Notes: generated by a model not told the origin, from the letters alone. A stretch of 64,000 bases of DNA from Nocardioides sp. WS12 (GCF_014108865.1 NZ_CP053928.1:4030001-4094000); one strand, 5' to 3'; positions 51,080 through 59,829 are shown, counted from the stretch's first letter. A program made the numbers and translations.

Positions 51080-54000
51080 CTACCCCCGTCCGACCAGATC
51101 CGGTGGGGACAGGGAGCGCAGCACGATCAGGATGTCACCCGTGACCGGAGAGAATTCCTCGGTGGTGCTGGTCGCGGTGATCACCCGATCGCCCAGTTGC
51201 TCGCGGCGCAGGATCAGCACCGGCCGCCGGATCGTGCCGTCCGCGAGGACCGTGATCGGAGCAGCGTCGATCGGGAGGCCCTCACCCACGCCCCAATTCA
51301 GGACGACCTCCGTGCCCGGAGGCATGTTCTCGCCGTACGCGAGGACGACCTGGCCGGGCCGTGCCACCGCAGGCACCAGTCGGACAGCGGGCTGCAGGAC
51401 CGGGAGCTCGAGCGTGTCCTTGTTGTTCGGGAGCGCCGGGTCGATCGTGGTGGCATTCACCTTGGCCGTCAGGGTGAAGTCGCCTTCGGTCGGAGTGCTG
51501 AGGACGACGTGGAACACCACATCAGTGCCCGGTGGGATGTTCCCGAGCGAGCACAGGACGCCGCCGGGCAGGCACGGCGGAGTCAGCGTGAGCGGCGGCG
51601 TCAGGGGGTCCGGGCCGGGGGTCGGGACCCCCGCACCGACGCCAGCGGGCCAGGTGACGATCAACTTCGCACCCTGCGCGATCTGCGGACCGAGGTTGCG
51701 GACCCGGACCAGAACGGTGCGCTTCCCACCGACGTACCCGGTGGGCTTGTCGATCCCGAGGAAGACGGCCAGATCGGCCTTGGGGGGCGCCACCAGCATC
51801 ACCTGGTACGTCGCCGTGGCGGTGTTGTTGCCCTCGGCCGGATCGACGGTCGAGGTCGTCACGATCGCCGTGGCGGTGCCTGCGGCCACCGGCACGGGAT
51901 GGCTGAAGATCACCACATAGGTGACCGACGCGTCCACGGGCAACGACGGGATCGTGCAACCCGTGCCGTCGGCCGCGCACACGACCGGCGGGCCGCTGGC
52001 GGTGGTCGCGGAGATGATCGTCGCGCCGGGCGCCAGAGCGGTTGCGAGCGTCACGCCCAGCGCGGTCTCGGGTCCCAGGTTGGTGACGGTGAAGGTGGCC
52101 GTCAGGGGCGCATTGACGCTGGCCGGCGACCCGGCCACGGCAGCCGTCACCGCGACATCAGCGCGGGGGGTGGGCTGGTACGTCGGCTCGGTCTCCGGGC
52201 CGCGCTCGTCGGTGATCACGGCCAGGCCGGTCGCATCCGGCAGGATCTTGTAGATCCCCCGCTGGTCGGGTTGGCCCATCGGCTGTCCGCTGAACGCGAT
52301 CTCGGTGCTGTCCGGTGCCCAGGCTGGATTGTCGGCCCAAGCGAGCGTCGCCTGCGACTCGGTGGTGTTGCCGTTCCAGCCGGGACGAGTGAGCCCCTCG
52401 GTCTCGACGGTGAACTCGTTGAGGCTGTTGTCCTGGATCGTGCCCAGGACGAGGGCACCCGAATTGACGAAGACGATGGCGGAACCGTCCGGCGCCCAGG
52501 CCGGATGCCGGCCGACGAGGTCGTCGCAGAACTCCGGGCAGGTCCTCGCCCGGACCCCGACGCTCTCGGTCTGCACCGGCACGACCCAGATTCCGTCGTC
52601 GTTGGTGGCGAGCGTCTCGCCGCGGGCCGGCAGCAGGTCGCCGTCCGGTGCCCAGCCGGGAGCCGGGCGGTTGAGGAACGGCCCGGGATCGGGATTGCAG
52701 CACGGCTGAATGGTTCTGCGGAGCACCAGCTGCGTGCCGTCGGGCGACCAGTCGGGGTCCGTGTCCGCCCACGCATGGTGGTCCAGTTCGGGGTCCACCG
52801 CGTCGAAGTCGAGGCGCGGCGTGACCACGAAGATGCTCTCTGCGACCAGGTCGACGACGTACACCCTCGGGGTGGTGGTCGACGCCGTCGAAGCGGGCAG
52901 TGACTCGCGCACGAAGGCGATCCGGGTGCCGTCCGGAGACCAGACGGGATCTCGATCGCGATCCGTCGGCTGATGGGCCGTGACGTCGGCCAGCGACACC
53001 GGGTCGGTTCCGTCCGCGTTCGCGATCCAGATCTCACGAGGCAAGGGCACGGTGTTGTCACTCACCCCCAGTTGGCGGCTGTAGGCGATCCTGGAGCCGT
53101 CCGGTGAGTAGTCCGGCCCCGCTTCGTCGGCGCGAATCGGTCCGGAGTCGTCTTCCACGACCTCGTCGACCAGCACGGTGCGTTCGGTGCCGTCGACACG
53201 GACGTCGGAGATGTCGGCATCCAGCACCCGACTGTCCGTCGGGTCGATGTTGATGTGCAGGGCGCGGGCGGTGTACGCGATCTCGCCGGCGGTGTCGCTC
53301 GTGGATCCACCGACGAAGCCGTCGAGCCAGGTCGGGTGGGTCTCCGCGACCCCAGGCGTCGTGAAGACCGGGCTGTCGCGGAAGAAGTGGGGTTCCGGTT
53401 CCAGACTGTCGGGCGGGTCATAGCGGGCGGTGGCGATGTCGCCGTAGGGATCCTCTTCGCGGCGGGTGTAGGCGATGTAGGGGTTGATCTCCCCGAAGTT
53501 CTGGACCCAGGCCGCCTCGCTCGACGCCGGAGGGACTTCTTCGTCGGTCCAGGGGTTCCAGTTGTTCTCGGGGTTGAACACCTCGAGCAGCCGGATCGAG
53601 CCCTCTGGGCGGTCCTCGTCCGAGGTGAAGGCCACGGTGAGTGCGCCCGTGAGGTCCGGAGCGACGGCCGGTTGAGTCTCTGCGTGCCCGGGGGTGAAGG
53701 TGATCACCTCGGGCGGGCCGAACGCCGCCGGGTCGCCGTCCCACTGAGGAGAACTGGCCGTGAACTGGAAGCTGATCACCGCCAGGTCGGGCAACTCCCC
53801 CTCCTCCGCGGTGCTGTAGACGATCCCGTAGGTGCCGCCGCCATCGAAGTTCTCCTCGACGAACGGACTCGGCCAGAGGTCGTCGCCAGGGGAATCCAGG
53901 GTCAGGTTCGAGATGGTCCAGTTGCAGTCGCCGTCGTCGGACCGGATGGCCGCATAGATGTCCCAGTCACCGTCGGCGTCCGAAGCGAAGAAGACCTCCC

Positions 54001-54460
54001 GGTCCCCGTCCGTGCCGGGCACGGGATGGGTCTCCACGTCGTCGTTGTCGCAGGTGATCCGCGTGACGCCGCCGTCGGAATCCTCGTGGTACACCTCGCC
54101 CTCGGGGGTGTCCACGGTGCTCACCCAGGCCAGAGCGGACTCGCCTGGCGTCCTCGACAGCTCACCCTCGTGGACCGGCCGGTCGACGTACCCCAACTCC
54201 GGCTCGTCCACGAGCCCCAAGGACTCCACGGTGCCGGTGTCGCCCGACAAGCCGCCGTGGAAGGTGCTCATTTCCACGCCGCGCGAATAGACCTGGTCCC
54301 GCTCGTCGGTGAAGGCAAGGCGCGACTCGGGCGGGAGCGCCGCAGCGGCGGAGGCCTGTGCTGCGGGCGACGGGAGCGCGCCGGTGACGAGTGCAGGCAG
54401 CACGACCACCGGTGACACCGCACATGCCAGTGCCACCGCCGTGAGGCGCTTGCTCTTCAC
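51080..54460 (-). CDS. Secreted TolB-like beta-propeller protein with DUF11/CARDB repeats
   Basis: A 1126-residue protein. Residues 1-43 are a Sec-type signal (KRLTAVALACAVSPVVVLPALV, Ala-rich cleavage region). Residues about 45-770 carry many PD40/WD40-like repeats (YSPDGSRIAYSRQ, WSPDGTRIAFVRE, WAPDGSAIVFVNS), forming one or more propellers. Residues about 775-1040 hold two DUF11/CARDB-type Ig-like domains (DVAVTAAVAGSPASVNAPLTATFTVTNLGPETA). GTG 54460 is preceded by GAGGAG; an ATG at 54475 lacks one. It is the only exported protein in the CIS operon. Its role is unknown. Confidence 0.82.
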   Translation of the reverse strand: MKSKRLTAVALACAVSPVVVLPALVTGALPSPAAQASAAAALPPESRLAFTDERDQVYSRGVEMSTFHGGLSGDTGTVESLGLVDEPELGYVDRPVHEGELSRTPGESALAWVSTVDTPEGEVYHEDSDGGVTRITCDNDDVETHPVPGTDGDREVFFASDADGDWDIYAAIRSDDGDCNWTISNLTLDSPGDDLWPSPFVEENFDGGGTYGIVYSTAEEGELPDLAVISFQFTASSPQWDGDPAAFGPPEVITFTPGHAETQPAVAPDLTGALTVAFTSDEDRPEGSIRLLEVFNPENNWNPWTDEEVPPASSEAAWVQNFGEINPYIAYTRREEDPYGDIATARYDPPDSLEPEPHFFRDSPVFTTPGVAETHPTWLDGFVGGSTSDTAGEIAYTARALHINIDPTDSRVLDADISDVRVDGTERTVLVDEVVEDDSGPIRADEAGPDYSPDGSRIAYSRQLGVSDNTVPLPREIWIANADGTDPVSLADVTAHQPTDRDRDPVWSPDGTRIAFVRESLPASTASTTTPRVYVVDLVAESIFVVTPRLDFDAVDPELDHHAWADTDPDWSPDGTQLVLRRTIQPCCNPDPGPFLNRPAPGWAPDGDLLPARGETLATNDDGIWVVPVQTESVGVRARTCPEFCDDLVGRHPAWAPDGSAIVFVNSGALVLGTIQDNSLNEFTVETEGLTRPGWNGNTTESQATLAWADNPAWAPDSTEIAFSGQPMGQPDQRGIYKILPDATGLAVITDERGPETEPTYQPTPRADVAVTAAVAGSPASVNAPLTATFTVTNLGPETALGVTLATALAPGATIISATTASGPPVVCAADGTGCTIPSLPVDASVTYVVIFSHPVPVAAGTATAIVTTSTVDPAEGNNTATATYQVMLVAPPKADLAVFLGIDKPTGYVGGKRTVLVRVRNLGPQIAQGAKLIVTWPAGVGAGVPTPGPDPLTPPLTLTPPCLPGGVLCSLGNIPPGTDVVFHVVLSTPTEGDFTLTAKVNATTIDPALPNNKDTLELPVLQPAVRLVPAVARPGQVVLAYGENMPPGTEVVLNWGVGEGLPIDAAPITVLADGTIRRPVLILRREQLGDRVITATSTTEEFSPVTGDILIVLRSLSPPDLVGRG

Positions 54461-54475
54461 CAGTCGTCTCCTCAT

Positions 54476-54565
54476 CGCGATGGATCGATCGTCGTACGCC
54501 CGAAGGACGCGCGGGTGCGCGCCGGGGCAGCAGGAGGGGCGACCCCTCCGGCTGTTCGGGCAATC
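54476..54565 (-). terminator. Hairpins between the LuxR gene and the beta-propeller gene
   Basis: GGAGGGG-CGA-CCCCTCC (54533-54549) and GCGCG-GGTG-CGCGC (54509-54522) fold in the 90-nt gap. No T run follows. They may reduce read-through from the regulator gene, so the CIS operon may also have its own promoter here. Confidence 0.4.
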
Positions 54566-55195
54566 TCAGATGAGTCCCTGGCGCAACGCATAGGCCACCG
54601 CATGCGAACGGTTGCGCAGCTGGAGGCGCGACGTGATGTCGTGCAGGACGTTCTTCACGGTCCGCTCGGAGTAGGCCAGCTGGCAGGCGATCTCGCCGGT
54701 GTCGCAGCCGTCCGCCACCAGGCGCAGCACCTCGATCTCGCGTGCCGCGAGCCCGTTGAAGGCAATCCCCTTCGGCCCCAGGACGCCGCGTTGGAGCGCA
54801 CCGACCTGGTCCAGGAGTCGACCCAGGAGGTCCGGCGGGACCGTTCCTTCGTTGCGGGCGGCAGCGAGGATGGCATTGACCAGACGGTCGGCGCTGGCGT
54901 CGGGCCGCCGCAGCACACCGACCACTCCGGCCTCGACGACGTTGACGAGGTCGGTGTCGTCCAGACCCCCGACGACGAGCACGGTGCTCGGGCCGGTGCT
55001 GTCCCGGCGCAACTTGCGCAACAGGTGCAACGACTCCTCGTCGACACGGTCCGCGACGACCACGGCGACCGCGGCCTGCCCGGCTTCCTCTTCGGTGACG
55101 ATCCGCACCTCGGGACGCGGGCGCAGGTGACTGACGACGCCCGCCTTGAGAATGGGGTCGATGGCGTGAACGTGGACTCTGACGTGACGATCCAT
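54566..55195 (-). CDS. LuxR-family response regulator with atypical receiver
   Basis: A 209-residue regulator. The C-terminal GerE/LuxR helix-turn-helix is LAAREIEVLRLVADGCDTGEIACQLAYSERTVKNVLHDITSRLQLRNRSHAVAYALRQG. The receiver fold is recognisable, but key residues differ: the acidic pair is reduced to AID, the switch Thr/Ser is Gly in VLVVGGLDD, and the Lys is Arg in GVLRRPD. It is therefore unlikely to be controlled by ordinary phosphorylation. It heads the CIS strand, so it probably regulates the cluster (inference). AGGAG lies 12 nt before the ATG, rather far. Confidence 0.85.
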   Translation of the reverse strand: MDRHVRVHVHAIDPILKAGVVSHLRPRPEVRIVTEEEAGQAAVAVVVADRVDEESLHLLRKLRRDSTGPSTVLVVGGLDDTDLVNVVEAGVVGVLRRPDASADRLVNAILAAARNEGTVPPDLLGRLLDQVGALQRGVLGPKGIAFNGLAAREIEVLRLVADGCDTGEIACQLAYSERTVKNVLHDITSRLQLRNRSHAVAYALRQGLI

Positions 55196-55294
55196 GATGT
55201 GGATGCACTCCTGTCGGCTCGAACATGACCGCTGGGAGGGACGGTCCTGAGGAGCACACCAGAGGGCACTCTCTGTGCACTCAACAGTGGCTCA

Positions 55295-55316
55295 ACGGGC
55301 ACATCCGATTGCCCGT
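55295..55316. promoter_or_regulatory. 22-bp palindrome in the LuxR / membrane-protein promoter region
   Basis: ACGGGCA-N8-TGCCCGT is a perfect 7-bp inverted repeat in the 176-bp gap between the divergent genes. It is a good candidate for autoregulation by the LuxR-type regulator. It lies about 43 bp upstream of the likely -10 of the rightward gene. Confidence 0.5.
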
Positions 55317-55358
55317 AAGTCCTCCCCTGCGACGGGTGGCCGGATCGTCCAGAGGTCC

Positions 55359-55364
55359 TAGCGT
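55359..55364 (+). promoter_or_regulatory. Likely -10 element (leaderless)
   Basis: TAGCGT lies 7 nt before GTG 55372, and the gene lacks a ribosome-binding site. It is identical to the element at 15760-15765. No convincing -35 is seen. Confidence 0.4.
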
Positions 55365-55371
55365 TGCCAGC

Positions 55372-56631
55372 GTGACGACTACTGCAAGCCTTGAATCCCC
55401 GACGGTCCAACTGGACCCCGGGTCGGAGGCAGTGATCCCGCTCCAGATCAAGAACAACGGCAGCGTCGTAGAGGGCTACGACATCACCGTTGTCGGCGGG
55501 CCTGCCAGCTGGGCGACGGTCGAGCCCGCACAGGTCTCGCTCTACCCCGGTACGGCGACGACGGCGACCGTGACGTTCCGGCCGCCCCGCTCCGCGAGCA
55601 CGGCCGTGGGCTCCCAGCGCTTCGGCGTCGTCATCACGCCACGGGACAACCCGAACAACGCCGTGGTGCCCGAAGGGGTCCTGGAGATCCTCCCGTTCCT
55701 CGACACGACGGCCGAGCTGGTCCCGCGGACCTCCCAGGGCCGGCGGGGCAAGCACCAGGTGGCCATCGACAACCGCGGCAACGTGCCGGTGAACGTCCTG
55801 GTCAACGCCTCCTCCGAAGGCAACCGGGCCCGACTCAGCGTCGATCCGGTCGGACTCATCATCCCGCCGGGCGAGGCCCGCTTCACCAAGGTCCGCGCCA
55901 AGGGTCGTCGCGCCATCTGGCGAGGTCAGCCCGTCACCCACAACTTCGTCGTCGACGTCACCCCGGAGAACAGCACCCCGGTGGAGCTCGCTGGTTCCTA
56001 CGTCCAGACGCCGGTCATCCCGAAGTGGCTGATCTGGGCGCTGATCGGCCTGATCGCGCTGCTCGCGCTGCTCACCGCGCTGTGGTTCACGCTCCTGAAG
56101 CCGACGATCGAGTCACAGGCCAAGGAAGCCGCCGAGGAAGCCGCTGCCGACGCGGAGAAGGCGGCGGGAGAAGCCAAGAAGAACGCCGAAGCGGCCAACG
56201 GTGCTGCGACGAATGCCCAGAAGTCTGCGGACAAGGCCGACGCGGTTGCCGGTGCGAAGCCCGCGCCCAAGGTGATCGTCACGGACGTGTCCCGGCGGCT
56301 CTTCGCCGACCCGCTGGACAATGCGACGGAAGCCGCGACGTACCCGATCGTCGAGGACGGCGTCTACCGCCTGACCGACGTGGTGCTCAGCAATCCCCAG
56401 GGCGACTTCGGCCGCGCGGTGCTGTCCGTCGACGGCGAGGTGCAGATGGACGTCGCACTGGAGAACTTCCGCGACCTCGACTTCCACTTCGTCTCACCGA
56501 TCGTCGCGACCGACCAGATCCGTCTGGTCGTGACCTGCCGGACGCCGGGGACACCTCCCGACGCCCCGCCGGCGACGCGGTGCGACACGTCGGCCCTGCT
56601 CGGGGGCGAACTGTCGGTGCCGGCCAGTTGA
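55372..56631 (+). CDS. Membrane protein with two Ig-like domains, coiled coil and C-terminal beta domain
   Basis: A 419-residue protein without a signal peptide. Residues 1-205 are two beta-sandwich domains of the NEW3/COG1470 kind (VQLDPGSEAVIPLQIKNNGSVVEGYDITVVGG, LIIPPGEARFTKVRAKG). One transmembrane helix (WLIWALIGLIALLALLTALWFTLL) follows near residue 225, then an Ala/Glu/Lys coiled coil (EAAEEAAADAEKAAGEAKKNAEAANGA) and a final 110-residue domain. Streptomyces CIS clusters carry a comparable membrane protein thought to link the particle to the membrane (from memory). The start is leaderless GTG; an ATG at 55225 is open but gives unlikely sequence. Confidence 0.78.
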   Translation: MTTTASLESPTVQLDPGSEAVIPLQIKNNGSVVEGYDITVVGGPASWATVEPAQVSLYPGTATTATVTFRPPRSASTAVGSQRFGVVITPRDNPNNAVVPEGVLEILPFLDTTAELVPRTSQGRRGKHQVAIDNRGNVPVNVLVNASSEGNRARLSVDPVGLIIPPGEARFTKVRAKGRRAIWRGQPVTHNFVVDVTPENSTPVELAGSYVQTPVIPKWLIWALIGLIALLALLTALWFTLLKPTIESQAKEAAEEAAADAEKAAGEAKKNAEAANGAATNAQKSADKADAVAGAKPAPKVIVTDVSRRLFADPLDNATEAATYPIVEDGVYRLTDVVLSNPQGDFGRAVLSVDGEVQMDVALENFRDLDFHFVSPIVATDQIRLVVTCRTPGTPPDAPPATRCDTSALLGGELSVPAS

Positions 56632-56651
56632 TCTGAAGACCGCGAGGGGCG

Positions 56652-59582
56652 TCAGGGCCGGGAGATCCCGGCGCCCTTCAGCAGGTCGGCGGTCGATTCG
56701 ACCACGCCCAGCGAGGCGAGCACCGAGGCATAGGACCGTCGGGCGCGCTCGGCTGCCGCGACATCCTGCGCGGCGTCGTACGCCTTGACCAGGAGACGCC
56801 AGGAGGCGTCGCGGCAGGGCTCGATCTCGATGCTGCGCTGGGCGGCCTCGGCGGCGTCGGCCGGACGACCTTCGGCGAGGCGGAGTTCACCGAGCAGTGC
56901 GGCCGCCTGGGCTGCCCGCACCCGGTAGCGGTCCCGCACGCCGACGGCCCACTCCGACGGTCCGTCCTCGGGAAGGACGTCTCCGGTGTAGATCTGCAGG
57001 GCGAGGTCGAGGGCCATCGCGGCCCGACCGACGTCGCCCCGGGCCCGCCACTCGTCGGCCTCACGGGTGCGGAGGTCGAAGTCGCGCAGGTCGGAAACCG
57101 ACCCGTCCGGCAGGGCAAGGGAGTAGCGATCACCGTCGCGGACGACGAGATGGCTCGCACCGCGAGCAACGCCGGGCTCAAGGGCGGCCCGCAGGCTGGA
57201 GACACAGACGTGGAGGTTGTGGGTTCCTGCGTTGCTGTCGAGTTGCGGCCACATCGCATCGACCAGCATTTCGCGGTGGACCGAGGTTCCGGCGTGCAAC
57301 GCGAGCACGCGGAGCAGGGCACGGGCCCGCGGCCGGACGCCGTCGAAACTGGGGGAAACGCCCCGCACCAGGATCTCGAAGCCACCGAAGCAACGGACCT
57401 CGATCGGGGCCGCACGGTCGGTCACGACGACGTCGGGCCGTCGGTCGGCGCTCTTCTCCATCCATTCCCACGGGCGACAGTCGAATCCGACCCGATCGGC
57501 CTCCGCAGTGGCGTCCGCGAGCAGGTTGGGGTCGCGACGCAGCGTGCCGAGTACGCCCCACGCCAGAGCCAGGGCTCCGGGGACCTGGGCCGTGTGGGCG
57601 AAGCCGACGGCCAGTTCGGCCTCACGGGCAGCGTCGGGCGAACCCGTCCAGGCTCCGGCGAGCGCCAGGCCGCCCCGCGCCCAGGCTTCGAGTGCGGGCG
57701 CACCGAGCAGTCGGCAACGGCGGACCAGGTCGTCGAACTCGGGGACCGATGGCTGGCCGGCGCGGGCGCTGAGGACGGCGTGCAGACCGGCGAGCACGAG
57801 TGCTCCCCACCGGTCCCCCATCGCGTCAGCCTCGTCCCGGCGCCGCGGAAGACTCACCGGGTCCGCGATGCCGCCGGCGAGCCTGCTGACCCACGGAACG
57901 CCACCGCGCTCGGCTTCGTCGACGAGGCGTTCGACCCCGGCCGGCCCGGACAGGAGGGCAGTCAGCGCGGAGAGCGCCAGGGCAACGGGTTGTTCCGACG
58001 GTGGTACGTCGGCCAGGCGGCGCGCCGACACGAGGTCGCCTGCAACGGCGCAGTCCACGGCCTGGAGCAACCGGTGATCCAGGTCCTGGTGCCCGTGGCT
58101 TCCCCCGGAGTAGCGCAGCGGATTCGGGCGGTGCACCGTGGCACGCAGCCGTTCGAACCAGGGACGGCCCGGGGTGAGGTCGCCCTCGATCCACATCCGC
58201 AGGGCACGACGCATCCATTCGTCTGCCGCCGTCAGAGCCGGCGAGGAGTGCGACTCAGCAGGACCGAGTTCGTCCTGCGCCGACTCCAGTCGGCCCGCGC
58301 GCAGTTCGCGCACGGCGAGTGCGACCTGGCGCCACGGACCCTTCACACACGCGGCACCCACCCAGTCCAGGTCGGGGTCGGACAGCACCGCTCGCGCGTT
58401 GGCTTCGAGTACGGCGGCCGCCGCATCCCATGCGCCCGCCGAGACGTAGGTGCGCACGGCCGACGCGGGCTGGCCGTCGGCAGCCATCCGCTCGGCACAG
58501 GCCCGCACCCGCGCATCGAAGTCGTCGGAGCCGAGCTCGTCGCACAGCTCGTCCAGGAGCTGGCGGCGCACCACCCGGGCCAGGGCATAGCCACCGGGCA
58601 CGCCCCGGACCAGCCCCTGGCGCACCAGGCGCTGGAGCCAGGCGCCACAGTCCGCACCCGTCAGGTCCCGGCACCTGTCAGCGGTGAGCAATTCGAGCGG
58701 CGCGGTCTGGCGCAGGAGACGCACGTCCGCGGCGTCGAGGCCGGAGAGGATCTCGCGGGCGACGTACCCCATCGCAAAGGTGGCGCCGCCGGACAGGTCC
58801 TGCAACGCGTGCCGGCGGGCGTGGTCGCCCGAGCCATGCGTGGCCTGGTTGAACATGTGCAACGCCGCAGCGAGGCCGTCGGTCTGACGGGTGAGCAGCC
58901 AGCCGTCGTCATTGGTCAGCGGCTCCCCGTGCACGGACCGGAACAACTCGTCGGTCTCGGGTTGCCGGAAGCGCAGGGCGTCGATGCCGACGACCACACT
59001 GGGGAACTCCGAGCGCGCGAGGTTGAGAGACAGTTCGGCCCGGGACACCACCACGACCCGAGTGGTCGTCATCTGGAGGATGTCCTCGATCAGGCGGCCG
59101 ACCTCGGGGTGGTCGACGTGGTGGAAGTCGTCGATCACGATGACCGGCGCGCCGTCGTACTCGGCAAGGCGATCGATGAGGGACTCGCGGCAGGTCGCCC
59201 GCGGATGGCTGGGGGCCAGGAGGTGCACGGCATCCGCGAGGCCACGGATGGTTTGCGCGATCCGGTCCTCGTCGCGTGAGGTGGCGCGCCACCAGGCGAT
59301 GTCGACAGGAGATGTGCGTGCCCAGTGGGCCAGCGCGGTTGTCTTGCCGACGCCGGCGGGCGCGATCACGGCGCCGATCCGGGCCCGCAGGAAGGTGTCA
59401 AAGGCACGGTTCAGGCGCGCCCTGACGAGGCCGGGAACCTCCGGCACACCGGTGAGTTCGGGGCGCTCGACGCGCTGGGGCGTCCGGCCCGGAAGACTGA
59501 TCCGGTCGGCGGCCGTCAGCACGACCGCCCCGGGGGTCGCGGGTGCGGTGGGCGTGGGTTCAGCCTGTAGTCCCGGCCCCAT
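56652..59582 (-). CDS. Large P-loop / BTAD transcriptional regulator
   Basis: A 976-residue regulator. An N-terminal MalT/NB-ARC-like NTPase has Walker A IAPAGVGKT near residue 78 and Walker B VIVIDDFHHVDHP near 145. A winged-helix and TPR-like middle follows. The C-terminal 240 residues are an OmpR-type DNA-binding domain (IEVRCFGGFEILVRG...RARALLRVLALHAG...LHVCVSSLRAALEPG) joined to a BTAD domain. DNA binding at the C-terminus is the reverse of classic SARPs. The ATG at 59582 is set by AAGGAGG; frame to 59675 is not needed. It is convergent with the membrane protein gene and probably controls the CIS locus (inference). Confidence 0.87.
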   Translation of the reverse strand: MGPGLQAEPTPTAPATPGAVVLTAADRISLPGRTPQRVERPELTGVPEVPGLVRARLNRAFDTFLRARIGAVIAPAGVGKTTALAHWARTSPVDIAWWRATSRDEDRIAQTIRGLADAVHLLAPSHPRATCRESLIDRLAEYDGAPVIVIDDFHHVDHPEVGRLIEDILQMTTTRVVVVSRAELSLNLARSEFPSVVVGIDALRFRQPETDELFRSVHGEPLTNDDGWLLTRQTDGLAAALHMFNQATHGSGDHARRHALQDLSGGATFAMGYVAREILSGLDAADVRLLRQTAPLELLTADRCRDLTGADCGAWLQRLVRQGLVRGVPGGYALARVVRRQLLDELCDELGSDDFDARVRACAERMAADGQPASAVRTYVSAGAWDAAAAVLEANARAVLSDPDLDWVGAACVKGPWRQVALAVRELRAGRLESAQDELGPAESHSSPALTAADEWMRRALRMWIEGDLTPGRPWFERLRATVHRPNPLRYSGGSHGHQDLDHRLLQAVDCAVAGDLVSARRLADVPPSEQPVALALSALTALLSGPAGVERLVDEAERGGVPWVSRLAGGIADPVSLPRRRDEADAMGDRWGALVLAGLHAVLSARAGQPSVPEFDDLVRRCRLLGAPALEAWARGGLALAGAWTGSPDAAREAELAVGFAHTAQVPGALALAWGVLGTLRRDPNLLADATAEADRVGFDCRPWEWMEKSADRRPDVVVTDRAAPIEVRCFGGFEILVRGVSPSFDGVRPRARALLRVLALHAGTSVHREMLVDAMWPQLDSNAGTHNLHVCVSSLRAALEPGVARGASHLVVRDGDRYSLALPDGSVSDLRDFDLRTREADEWRARGDVGRAAMALDLALQIYTGDVLPEDGPSEWAVGVRDRYRVRAAQAAALLGELRLAEGRPADAAEAAQRSIEIEPCRDASWRLLVKAYDAAQDVAAAERARRSYASVLASLGVVESTADLLKGAGISRP

Positions 59583-59829
59583 CACCCGCCTCCTTCGTCG
59601 TCCCGTCGACAGCGGGACATCCGTCACGCCACCGACCGGCATGTCCTCGCTGTCCCGCGAGAAGTATTCAGGCAAGGGCTCCTGTCCCGATACAGGGAAA
59701 ACCCTCGATTCCCTGCATAGCGGAAAATTGTCCCTCTGTCAGACACAACGACAAATCGGGCAGCATTTTGTCCACAGGCGGGTGGCCCCAAAGGGCTCCT
59801 CTGCGGGGCCGCGGGGCACCCTGAGCGCC
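59583..59829. promoter_or_regulatory. Divergent promoter region with repeated TGTCCC elements
   Basis: This 247-bp gap serves the BTAD gene (left) and the M23 gene (right). It is clearly richer in A/T than its surroundings (59690-59770). TGTCCC occurs at 59651, 59683 and 59729, TGTCCT at 59642 and the complement GGGACA near 59612. An inverted repeat CCTGT-N6-ACAGG overlaps the second copy. These may bind the BTAD regulator. Confidence 0.4.

Noticed and set aside
34628-54460. Prophage
   Set aside because: No capsid, portal, terminase, integrase or lysis genes; the AAA+ ATPase, DUF4255 and DUF4157 proteins mark a contractile injection system.
57150-59279. 709-codon plus-strand ORF opposite the BTAD regulator
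   Set aside because: No recognisable domain; codon pattern follows the opposite strand.
59642-59734. SARP heptamer direct repeats
   Set aside because: TGTCCC copies are spaced 9, 32 and 46 bp apart, not the regular 11 or 22 bp expected of SARP sites; reported only as possible elements.
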